Assembly (NCBI GenBank): GCA_015179045.1
Contig: WHUZ01000007.1
Coordinates: 666,001 to 730,000 of the forward strand
Reading direction: 5' to 3'
DNA: 64,000 nucleotides
Source of the DNA: Kalaharituber pfeilii
Taxonomy: Eukaryota; Ascomycota; Pezizomycetes; Pezizales; Pezizaceae
Positions 39,901 to 50,278 of the stretch are shown here, in pieces. Both the position numbers and the translations under genes were made by a program. Within the stretch, counting starts at the first letter, position 1. Every line of letters begins with the position of its first letter. The notes under the pieces were generated by a model. The model searched no databases. It saw nothing but the letters and a program-made list of their open reading frames with translations, and was not told where the DNA came from.

Positions 39901-41305
39901 CTATTTTCAAAAACATTTCTATAACGAGGGCTGGCTCAAAAACCTCTAGTCGTTTACTTAGCTGTATCTGCACAATAATGAATTACATGCAGAATCATAC
40001 CCTTCCCAATTTCATTTTATTCCTATATTCTGAGGCTGCTAGTATTTCCCTTCTCAGAATTTCGCCAATTATATATTTTGTTGAAGCCTTGATTAATTTC
40101 ACTGCCACAGACTGGTCTGAAAGGACACTTCCGAGGTGGGGGAAATCAGGCACGCATGAAACCGACTCAAGCTGATGTTGTGCTTCTCTGCTTTACTCTA
40201 TGGCTGCAGCCTAATATGTAGGGCATGCATATGCCCCGCATGCTGCACATAAGTGAGCTAGACTGAAAGCTCGACGAATGGACACAGATAGCCAGACAGT
40301 AAGGGTCTGTTAAACACATATAATCGAGGTGTTGATGTGTCAAGATGCAAGATTAAGCGGCTGGCTTTGTTTGATATGATGCCTAATAAGTCGGATGATG
40401 CTCGATGAGTGAGACGTTTTCACCCTTGGTCGTTTGTGAATTGCGAAGCGTACTTCTGGAAGCTTTTCCTGCACGATGTTGAGGCCAGTATCCGGAGATG
40501 TTGGGAGAGGTTGGTGTCGTGTGTTGAAGTGGGCCATGGAGTCGATATGAATAGAAAAAAAATGACCCATGGAATAGAACTATTGTTTTTACTATTAAAT
40601 CTTTTTGGATGTGGACATCCACATGCAAGACAATAGAACGAATTGAATTGCTCCTTTGTGTACGAGCCTTTAAAGTATCAACCTCCTGTTGAAGTGGCTC
40701 TTCATTGAAAGAAGATTCTCTCAACATCAATCACCTCATGAACAACATAGTACAATGCACCACTTACAGAGACTCCTCAATTCATGAAAACGTCGCTCAA
40801 GGATCCAAATGCTAATGTAAGTGAAGTGAGATACATTGAATACTTTTGAGATTCCTTGATTGTGGAGATAAGACTCGAACTTGCTTGTTAACACACTTAG
40901 CTCGCAACACATGTATTTGAGCTCACAGTGCTGAGATATTCCTAATGTTGAATTTTTGATATACTACTTTTATCCTCTGCATCCAAAATTATTGAGACAA
41001 AATTCATGCAGGTTTGAGCCTGTACACTAACTGATAATTTAACTAGTAGGACAGGTCAAAGTCTAATTTAAATAGACGAGATTAGGTTTACTTTCAAATA
41101 CTAATCCGCTGTTCGTGGAGACTATTCGTGACCTAACTCACACTCCATACATATAATATCAAGAGACATTGACGTTACAAACTTGCCACCATGGGACACT
41201 TGCAATTGGCTTATTCGGGAAAACTAAGAATATCTTAATCCTGCCATAGGTTGGTAGTAGTGGTTGGTAGCCTGTATGCGGGGTTACTTGACCCTCCCCG
41301 TCCCT

Positions 41306-41319
41306 CCCCCCCCCCCCCC

Positions 41320-41364
<45 letters not shown>
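41306..41364. repeat. C15-A44 homopolymer junction
   Basis: Fifteen C residues are followed directly by 44 A residues on the plus strand. A long A-run of this kind may mark the 3' end of a retroposed sequence. Confidence 0.9.
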
Positions 41365-41367
<3 letters not shown>

Positions 41368-42295
41368 TATCTTGAAAATAATTAGGCGAAGGCACGTGAG
41401 AGTCCTGGGAACAAGTAGTTGCTTCCGTGTGATATACGTTACCCTGAGCATACTGCAGTATTTGCATGCATGACCCAGCTTAACTGCTAATAGCCGAGGG
41501 ACCAGTTACAATGAAGGAATACAATTACCTGGTACGCTTGCCATAACCATCCAAAAGCAAACATCTGTTTTAATGAGAGTTTATAAGCTCCAATCTGAGC
41601 AATGGGAATAAACTCTTGAGGATTTATGCGTGAAAACATATTCACGATGGTCTAAGTATAACACACACACACACCAGGATTTTTATGCCAGCACTCTTGG
41701 ACACCTAGTTGCCTGCCTGCCGAATCACAGGTCGGCTGCGACAGGGAGGATAATATGGACCTGTGTGTCTATGCCTTCCTCCGATTCCAACTCTCTATCT
41801 GCCTCTGCCACCTTACCGCACCAACAAGCCGAGCGCGTTTCAGCTGCTGCTAGGTTAGATTGTCGAAGTATCTAGTACTCGTACCTAGGCCGAGATTTTT
41901 CTGGTATACAGTATATAGGTACTAGTATGCAGTACCAGGCTGTCATGTCGTGCAAAGTGCCCTCTCCAGTGACCGAAACGCTTAGCACTTTAGTCACGTG
42001 ACTCAAGTTTCAAACTTGGCATCATTTGCCACAGTGGCTCATTAGTGAGCTAGCACACAGATGGAATTTGGGTTACTGACCTAACTGTAAGGTGCATTTT
42101 TCGCAGTACAGCTTGTTCGTGCTTTGGGTGAGATTGGCGCCAGTTTTTGTAATTGATATCATGAATGGGAACAATGCATAGTCCCAAATAGTCAGCACAT
42201 TATTGAAGTTATGATAGCGTTCAGACGTGCTGGAAATATTGCTTTTTGTCGTTGATGCCGTGACTGCTGATGGTCGCTTATTCGTTGAAATAAAA

Positions 42296-42299
<4 letters not shown>

Positions 42300-42327
<28 letters not shown>

Positions 42328-42350
42328 GGTGTGTGAGTGTGTGTGTGGTG
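42300..42350. repeat. T28 run followed by a GT-rich tract
   Basis: A T run at 42300-42327 is followed by GGTGTGTGAGTGTGTGTGTG, about 260 bp upstream of the eIF3a start codon. Confidence 0.9.
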
Positions 42351-42612
42351 TTCCCAATACGGCCTAAGGCCCCCCACACAATTCCCACTACAAGCACAGG
42401 TTTTTTTGACGAGGTTCGCCCCTCACGACGCTGCAGCCTTGATAACTATCACATCACCACTTGCAACTCCCCACCACTTCCCACTACATCACTTCATACC
42501 AAGTGATAGACAGCACCGTAGGAAGAGTCTGGCCCGGGTCTATTCAGCTCTACTCTGCTGGCCCACTGAACAACCCACGAACACATACATACATCTTCAT
42601 ATTGTCCCCACC

Positions 42613-45600
42613 ATGCCGCCTCCTCCACACGCAAAGCCCGAAAATATCCTCAAGGTAGGTGTGCTCTTCCGGTCCAGATGTTCAGGGCCGCTTGCATTGA
42701 CGGTCGTCTTATCTAGAGAGCTCAAGAACTTGTCGCTGTGGGCAAGGACCAAGCCGCCCTCGAGCTCCTCCATGAACATGTTGCCTCAAAGCGATCCCGC
42801 AATGCCCCCATTACATCTCTGGAGCCAGTGATGATCCTTTTCGTAGAACTTTGTGTTAGCTTACGAAAAGGCAAACCTGCCAAGGATGGGCTCTACCAGT
42901 ATAAAAACATTGCTCAAAACACAAATGTGCAGACAATTGAGGTAGTATAACCAACCCAAGTCTGGTTGGATATAGGCGACTAACGAGGGGCTTTGTGAGG
43001 AGATAGGTCGTGCTCAAGAAATTCATTGAGCTTGCAGAGCAAAAAGTCACCGAAGCTCAGGAGAAGGCTGAACAGATCAATCTAGAGACAGTTGAAGATT
43101 TGGAGGCTTCAGAAACACCAGAATCTATTCTTCTATCGACAGTATCTGGAGAACAATCGAAGGACCGGACGGACCGTGTTGTTGTCACCCCCTGGCTCAA
43201 ATTTCTCTGGGAGACATACCGTACGGTGCTTGATATTTTACGCAATAATGCTCGACTAGAGGTCATGTATCAGAGCACTGCTCTGCAAGCCTTCCAATTT
43301 TGCTTGAAATATACCCGTAAGACTGAGTTCAGGCGGTTATGCGAATTGCTCAGAACGCACGTTCAGAATGCTACCAAATATTCAACTATGATGCATGCCA
43401 TCAATCTCAATGACCCCGACACGTTACAGCGGCATCTTGACACACGGTTCCAGCAATTGAACGTTGCAGTTGAACTTGAGCTCTGGCAAGAAGCCTTCAG
43501 ATCAGTAGAAGACATTCATACTCTACTGAGTCTAAGCAAGAGGCCTCCAAAGGCAATAATGATGGCTAACTACTATGAGAAGTTGACTAGAATTTTCCTG
43601 GTTTCAGAGAATTACTTGTTCCATGCCGCTGCATGGAATAGATATTATAACCTTCTCCGCCAAAGTGCTGCTGCGGTTGCTGCAGGAGCGTCTCACAAGA
43701 GGGATGCTCCATCGACTACAGAAGCTGATATTACAAGAGCTGCTTCCTTTGTGCTTCTGAGCGCTCTTTCCATTCCCGTGATTAGTACTTCTCGGTCTCG
43801 CGGAGCACTGCTTGATGTGGATGAAACAAAGAAAAACAAGAATACCCGATTGACCAATCTTCTTGGAATGGGAAAAGCACCCACCCGAAGTGGTCTTTTT
43901 AAGGACGCTCTTAGCAAAGGCCTTCTAAAGCGTGCCAGACCAGAAATTAGGGACCTCTATACGATATTGGAAGTTGATTTTCATCCACTCAGCATTTGCA
44001 AGAAGATATCACCCATCTTGACACAGATAGCCGAGGACCCAGAGATGAAAAGATATATCCAGCCACTTCATCAAGTTATCCTTACTCGCCTCTTCCAACA
44101 GCTTTCTCAAGTCTATGAGACTGTCCAGCTCGATTTCGTTATTAACCTGGCGTCGTTCCCTGCTCCTTTCGAGGTATCCCCGTCCGTAATAGAAAAATTC
44201 ATTATGAATGGCTGTAAGAAAGGAGATCTTCAAATTCGCATTGACCACGCTGCCGGTGTACTTACTTTCGAGTCTGACGTCTTCTCTTCCACCAAGCCAC
44301 TACATCCGGGGTCTGGAGCCGGGTCTGCTGAAAAGGAAGTCTCCGTTCAGAAGCTTCAAAGCACTCCTTCGGAAATAGTTCGCACACAACTATCGCGGCT
44401 AGCAAAGGCGTTGTACCTTACATGCTCACATGTTGATCCTACATTCAGCCAGGAACGTGAGAATGCTAAGGATGCAGCTCTGGAAAGGGCCGCCGCTGGT
44501 GCCGAGAAAGAGCATCAGGAAACACTAGCTAGGAGAGCCATCATTGAAAAGAAGAAAGAAGCCGCTGAAAATGCCTTGCTTAAGAAAGAGAAGGAGGAAG
44601 CCCACATTAGACTCCTTCGACAACAAGAACTTACTGAAGCTGAGAATCGCCGCCTTGCAGAACAGGCCAAGCAACGCGAGGCTGCCAGAATTAAGGCCGA
44701 GCAAGACAGAATTAGACATGAAGAGCTCCTCAAGCAGTTGGAAGAACTTAAGAGTACTGGTAAACTGGATGTAGATGTTGCAGATCTCGAGGAGATGGAT
44801 AGTAATCGTCTCAGAGAGATGAAGGTGCAGCAATTAGAGAAGGAGAAGAGAGAGATGGCTGAGAAGCTCAGGATAACTGGAAAGAGGATTGATCATCTTG
44901 AGAGAGCGTATAGAAGGGAGGAGATCAAAATCTTACATCAAGATTACGACGCACAGAGAGCAGCCGATTTGGAGGCGTATAAAGAAAGAGTGAAAGCCTT
45001 GAATGAAGCTGCTGAGAGAAAGCATGCAGAAGATGTGGCCCTCAAAAAGAGGCTGTCAAGGCTTGTGAGTGCATATGAGCAGTTCCGTGATAGTGTTCAT
45101 TCTCGTCGTCATGAAGAATTTGAGGCAAGAAGAAGAGATGCTGAGAGGCAGCTCAAACAAGAAATGGCAAAACGGCGCAAGCAGGTCCTCGAAGAGCGGG
45201 AGAGGAGACGAAAAGCTGCGGAAGAGGAGGAGCGGAGAAGGAAGGCAGAGGAGGAAAGGCTCCGCAAGGAGGAGGAGGAAAAAGCCAGGAAAGAGGCCGA
45301 AGAGCGAGAAAGATTGGCGCAAGAGAAAGCAGAGAGAGAAGAGCAAAGAAGGTATTCAACTGATCTCCACTTTTTAGCTTCTTACTAACATTCATCGCTA
45401 ATTTAGGAAATTGGACGAAAGCGCTGCGAAACAGCGACAACGCGAGCAAGAAGCAGAAGAGCGCCGCGCGCGGGAAAAAGCAGAAAGAGAAGCGCGCGCA
45501 AGACCGGCCGTCCCCGTTGCTTCTGCTGCGCCTGCTGCTCCTACTGTGCCTGAAGGCGAACCAGAAACTGCACCAGTTTCACGCTGGCGCCCCGCTGAGA

Positions 45601-45995
45601 AGCCTCCTGGTATGAGCTGGCGTGAAAGGGAAGCAATCAAGAAGGCTCAGGCTCAAGCAAATGGCGAAAGTGCACCATCTGCGCCCAGTACCCCACCATT
45701 AGAATCTCGACCAAGGTTTAGTAGGCCTGCTGAGCGTGAGAAAGTGCCGGAGAGAGAGACGCCAGCGAGAACTGCAAGCCCTGCGACTGGCGAAGCCGGG
45801 AGGCCGAGCAAATACGTTCCACCTAGCCTTAGACGTAGGCAAGAGGAGGAATCCCCTTCGCCTACACCTACCCCACCTCCACAGCCTACCATTCCCGAAG
45901 GTGGAGAAGCCGTTCCAAAGTACAGACCTGGAATGTTCAGGCGTGGTGGTGGTAACATGGGAATGGGTAGGAGTGCTGGAGGGGATTCGAAGTAA
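42613..45995 (+). CDS. TIF32: eIF3a (TIF32), scaffold subunit of translation initiation factor 3
   Basis: eIF3a is the largest core subunit of eIF3 and organises the 43S pre-initiation complex on the 40S ribosome. Four exons, 42613-42654, 42717-42941, 43007-45351 and 45407-45995, total 3,201 nt and encode 1,066 residues, a normal length for filamentous fungi. The N-terminus [20 protein letters not shown] is typical. A helical PCI region ends near residue 500, around [21 protein letters not shown] long charged coiled coil (Glu/Arg/Lys repeats, about residues 520-880) and a Pro-rich C-terminus with [18 protein letters not shown] and [10 protein letters not shown] follow. All junctions keep frame and the last intron has a TACTAAC branch site. 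The gene is single and transcribed toward the Rdx-like gene. Confidence 0.97.
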
Positions 45996-46905
45996 ATCAG
46001 CTTCAAGCCCCAGTCCAGTATGTTTTGCGCACTTCTTTGCATGATTTTCATTCTTTTTTCATTCCCATCTTCAACCATATACTTACTTTCATTTTTTCCC
46101 GTTTTCGCCTTCTCTCTACGCCTTTATGACAACAAGGTCCGGAAAATATACAAAATGATTTGGATGATGAACGGGAGGAAATTTCATGAGCAATGTTTCT
46201 TATCAGGAAAAAAGTGATTCATGAAGCATCTGAGTAAAACAGTAATAGGACAACGTTGTTTGATTTGTCATTCTGGTTGATGTTTGGGTTTTTAGCTTAA
46301 CCTATTTTCTATCTTTTATTATATGCTTACATTTGCAATTTGAGAGATAATGTGGATCATGGGCAACGATTCGTAGGTGTGCATATTCAAGCCTTGACTT
46401 CGAGATCGACGTTTTGGAGCTGACTGTTGTTTGATGTATCCATCGCCCGTTGAAATTTGCTTGCTCGCCTGCCCAGCCTGGCGCTTTTTGCCCCCATTGA
46501 CTTCATCGTGCTTTGAGCGTGCTTTGACTATTAATTCATATTCCAATCTAGATTGTCTTGCTACAAAAAAGTATCATGCGATATTATGCGACGATACTTA
46601 ACATTCATGCATGTATCGCTAATTTCTCTGCTTGGACTCCGGGGAGATGGGAGGAAAAAGGAAATATACAGAGAAAGGGCAAAAACAAAGGATAACAAAA
46701 GAATAAAAGCAAGCTGCCATTAGGTTAACGGGACTGCAAATGAGTACTGCAAGACTATACCCTTATAATATTAGAATGATGGATTAGCTAGTACGAACAT
46801 ATACAAACCGATGGTAAGAATTAGCCTCATGACGACGTTTATATATTGATCGAGAAACATAGTACATTCGTCCCAGTTCTTTTGAAACTTTCAGAGTGGC
46901 ACACC
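45996..46905. other. Spacer between convergent eIF3a and the Rdx-like gene
   Basis: This is AT-rich 3' sequence of two convergent genes. No supported gene. Confidence 0.55.
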
Positions 46906-47834
46906 TCACTGACAATCCTTGCACTCCGCTCCCTCTCCACCCTCCGCACTGCCCTTCTTCCCTTCTCCGGTTCCCACCACAGCTTCTTTCTGCCCCCCTA
47001 CCCTATCCACATGCCCCAGCCCCCTCCCCGGGTCCACTACATCCCTCACCCTCCTCTTAAGCTCCTTTGTCTCTGGGAACCCGCCATGAATCTTCCTGTC
47101 CCAGAGAATCGTGGTAGAAAGCTGGTTTGTAGTGGGGGAGAGCGTATACAAGATGACTTTGAACGTACCGGCGGTGGATGGGTGGAGGGCGATTTCTGGG
47201 AGGGAAAAGACAGCGTCAGGAGGAGGGATACGGGGGGAGACGGGAGGGTGCGGGAGAGATGGGGAGGAGGTGGTGGTGGAGGAGGAGGAGGAGGTGGTGG
47301 TGGTGGTGGTGGTGGTGGTGGTGATGGTGGTGATGGATGTGGGAGGGAGAGAAGGAGGAGGAGGAGGAGGAGGAGGAGGAGGGGGAGGAGGGTATTTGGG
47401 GGTGGAGGAGAATGTGGAGAGGAGTTCTTGGGCAAACTGGTTGGGAGACGCCAGGGGGATAGGAAGGTTAGCAGATGGATTCTATCTGTGTAATTTTATT
47501 AGAAGAGAAACATACGTATGCGGCTCCTGTGAGTGCCAGTATGCTAGTTAGTTGCGTAATTCAGTAAATTTGAGATCGACCCCAAATTAATGGCATTGTA
47601 AGAGAGATGAAATCTTAATGATGATATAGGGAAGATGTACTGTGTCTATAGATCCCCACCACGTTCCAACCATCTTTCTATACAGGGTGCTCGTTAAGAT
47701 AGGGGGCGGGAGGATCCGGAGTAGGAATACATACTCAACATCCACTTGCACTGTGTACAGTACTCGATCGTAATACGGGGATACCTGATTCCGCACATAT
47801 TCTCGGCCACGGGAATGGTAACTGGTTCGGCCAT
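46906..47834 (-). CDS. Rdx / selenoprotein-W-like thioredoxin-fold protein with a repeat-encoded insert
   Basis: Three exons, 47735-47834, 47516-47526 and 46906-47436, join to 642 nt and 213 residues. The conserved blocks YPRITIEYCTQCKWMLRAAY and FAQELLSTF, then EIALHPSTAGTFKVILYTL, DRKIHGGFPETKELKRRVRD and LGHVDR, match the fungal Rdx family of small redox-related proteins. These carry the CxxC motif (CTQC) in place of the Cys-x-x-Sec of animal SelW; their function is not well defined. The middle exon is an 11-nt microexon, required to restore RAAYFAQ. Between the first helix and the next strand (about residues 53-108) a Pro, Thr and Ser run is inserted, encoded by CCT, ACC and TCC repeats. 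The insert keeps frame but is absent from typical family members of about 100-160 residues. Confidence 0.85.
47276..47391. repeat. Trinucleotide repeats inside the Rdx-like coding exon
   Basis: On the plus strand GGA, GGT and again GGA repeat blocks follow one another. On the coding strand they give a run of 13 Pro, a Thr run of about 10 and Ser stretches. The reading frame stays open through all blocks. Confidence 0.9.
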
Positions 47835-48408
47835 TTTTGACGAAGCTTAGCCTTCGAGGGAGGCAAAAACGTATAGGTAAGTAGTAAATCAGAGTCTAGT
47901 CTCCGAGCGAAATTGGTACCAATCGAGTGGAGGGGAGTAGGTGGAATAGGGATATTGGATTGAATTGTTGATGGCGGTGAGGTGTAGTGATGAGGCTTGT
48001 GGACTGAGATGAAGTTGCGGGAAATGAGGCATGGGCTATTGTCTACACTTCCCTGTAACACACCTCCGAGGAAACATAACGCACAACATCAACTTACAAG
48101 TGACCGCGGACTCTGGAAGACAGCAATCACCATTGTACACCAATATCGTATAGCGATTGATTAGATATACTTTGTCATTAGCTCTCCCCATCCCCCCCCC
48201 CAAAAAAAAAGAAAAGAAAAGAAAAGAAAGATACTAGTAACTACAGTGTAGAGTAGAAACGATAGGCCAAACATCGTAATCATATCAATCCCGCACAATC
48301 AAGAAACGGGCTAGCAAATATTGTGTATCTAGTATACAATCACCAGCTCACGGGTAGGAGATCACCAACTCACTGCACTTCCTTCCCCTCCAACAAAACA
48401 CAAAAATA
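47835..48408. other. Upstream region of the Rdx-like gene and 3' flank of NCBP3
   Basis: There is a C-rich then A-rich tract at 48194-48230 (C10, A9, AAAAG repeats). No supported gene. Confidence 0.55.
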
Positions 48409-50278
48409 CTAACCAAACATATCCACTGCTCTCCTCCTGCCCTTCCTCCTCCCCGCCCCGCTCCCCACCGGCGCCGCCTCTATCCTATCCACCAAATCCA
48501 ATCCTCCCAATCCTACCCTCCTCCCCATCGCCATTTTCTCCGCGAACAAATCATCCTCCTGCTTCGCCTGCTTCCGTTTGGAGGATTCTGCATTCTCATC
48601 ACCTCCACTTTCCCTACTATGGTACCCTAATAACCCACCTGGTGCTATGCCACCAGGCAGCGTAATCCTCGACTCTAGACCGCCCTTGGAGGGTGCGCTA
48701 GGACCGCCAACTTTCTCGGGGAAGAGCTCCTTGCCGGCCTTGTCCCCGCGGGATATGGGCGGTGTGGGCGAGAGGGACGAAGTACCGGAGGAAATGCTGT
48801 TAGCCAGACCAAGGATGTTTCGTGACCCACGTATTTTCTCGGGGAAGAGCTCAACGCCCTTGATAGCCCTTGTGGGTATATTTGTGGCGTCTGGATCATC
48901 TAAGGTGCTCCCACGAGACACAGTTTCAGCAGGCGGATTGTAGAAGGCATCATCATTGTGGTGTGCCATGAGCCCTTTCCGTTCCTTAACCAGCGTCTCA
49001 GGAAACAATTCGATGTTCTTCTCCCTTGGAGGAGGCGGAGGAGGGGATCGCCACCGTCGCCGAGATTGTTCTCTATCGTGACGGCTGGAATATCGTGAAC
49101 GGCTCCCGCTGCGGGACCGGGTGCGGCTGCGATTGTAGCCGCGGCTACGGTCTCTGCGGCTGTTCGTACGGGCGGTAGAGTCATCGTCGTACATATCATC
49201 GTCGTAGGATGGCCCGTCGCCCTTCGTTCGGCGTTCGTGTTCATGGCGGTCGTAGTATCGGCGCTGGTACTCACGGTCGCTATCCATAGGGGATACATCC
49301 TGGCCGCGGTCTCGTCGGTTTTGACGTCCCCCTCGACGCCTGCCATACCATATCCAGTAAGTTTTCCGTTATTCTGTCCGCAACCTTCGTCAAGGGAGGG
49401 GCAATACATACCGCCGCTCATACTCCTCACCTCGATCATACTCCGGATTAAACAGATAAAACCTACTCCGTTCTCGCGCCCCCTTTTGCTTCTGGTCGTC
49501 CGTCCGGGCAATGCGCACCTCGAGTTTCACATCAGGATGGGGCCCGCATGGTCGTGCCTGGCGGATGAGAAGTAAGTCTGAGGCCTGTGCTGGGGTCGGC
49601 TGCGATATACCCGCTTGCGGCGCCGGATCAGTGAAGGCGTTGAGTGCGTTTAATGCCTGTTTGGAGCTTTGGTACACGAGATTGCCTGTCGTTGCGATAA
49701 AATCCTCGGGGGTCACCGGTGCCGTGAGGACGGGAGTTAGGTTAGCACGACTTCGAAACAGTCCTATCATCGCTTGCTCGCTGCCTGTCCCAATTCCACC
49801 TCCCCTCTTCACTCTCACCACACCCCGTCGGTGTCTGTGCTAAACATCTCACTTTCATGACAATTGCGGTAGCGGTGTGCTTACAGCTTGTATCATCAAT
49901 CCACTCAACTTTCTTAAACCCGCTGTCGCCGCCCGCCCACTTCCTCTCCCATACCTCAATGTCACCAGTGGCCATCGTATCCACTCCCCGTAGATGCACT
50001 TTCTCGCTTGCAATATGCACCGTATCCATCTCCATCCCCGTTTCTGGTGCTGGAGCACCCTGCACTTCTCCGCCAAAGCCCGTCGGGCCGGCAAGAAGTG
50101 TCGCCTCATCCTGCTGTTGCTGTAGCCCTTGCTGCTGCAATGCCATTGCCTCATACTCGTCAATCATCTCCGTGTCGAACGTGATCTGGACGTCTTCCGC
50201 CATTGCCTGCGGCAGTGGTGCCATAGCTAGACCTCCTCCTGTATTGGCCAGCGGGTCGGTAAACATATTTGCAGTCAT
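48409..50278 (-). CDS. NCBP3-like nuclear cap-binding protein with SR-rich region
   Basis: Three exons, 49885-50278, 49412-49685 and 48409-49339, total 1,599 nt and encode 532 residues. The middle part matches the RNA-recognition-like domain of nuclear cap-binding protein subunit 3: VHLRGVDTMATGDIEVWERK, then VEWIDDTSCNLVYQSSKQAL, then RQARPCGPHPDVKLEVRIAR and GARERSRFYLFNPEYD. In animals NCBP3 binds the 7-methylguanosine cap with NCBP1 and supports mRNA export; fungal function is inferred from homology. The following exon carries Arg/Ser-rich sequence (about residues 240-300) and four similar ELFPE or DLFAEK motifs spaced along the tail. The C-terminus is basic and ends in VDMFG. Splice junctions restore the conserved WIDDTSCNLVY sequence exactly. 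Confidence 0.88.

Larger units (their letters stand above)
36978..42612. other. 5.6-kb gene-free region before eIF3a
   Basis: No gene is recognised. Visible items are a tRNA-like relic on the minus strand at about 40863-40938, a C15-A44 homopolymer junction at 41306-41364, a 28-base T run followed by GT-rich sequence at 42300-42350, and the eIF3a promoter and leader (from about 42400). Two minus-strand frames at 39185-39681 are uninterrupted but match nothing I know. Confidence 0.45.

Noticed and set aside
46846..47551. Plus-strand frames of 215 and 146 codons with poly-Gly and poly-Val
   Set aside because: They are antisense shadows of the Rdx-like gene and its repeat; the conserved residues are on the minus strand.
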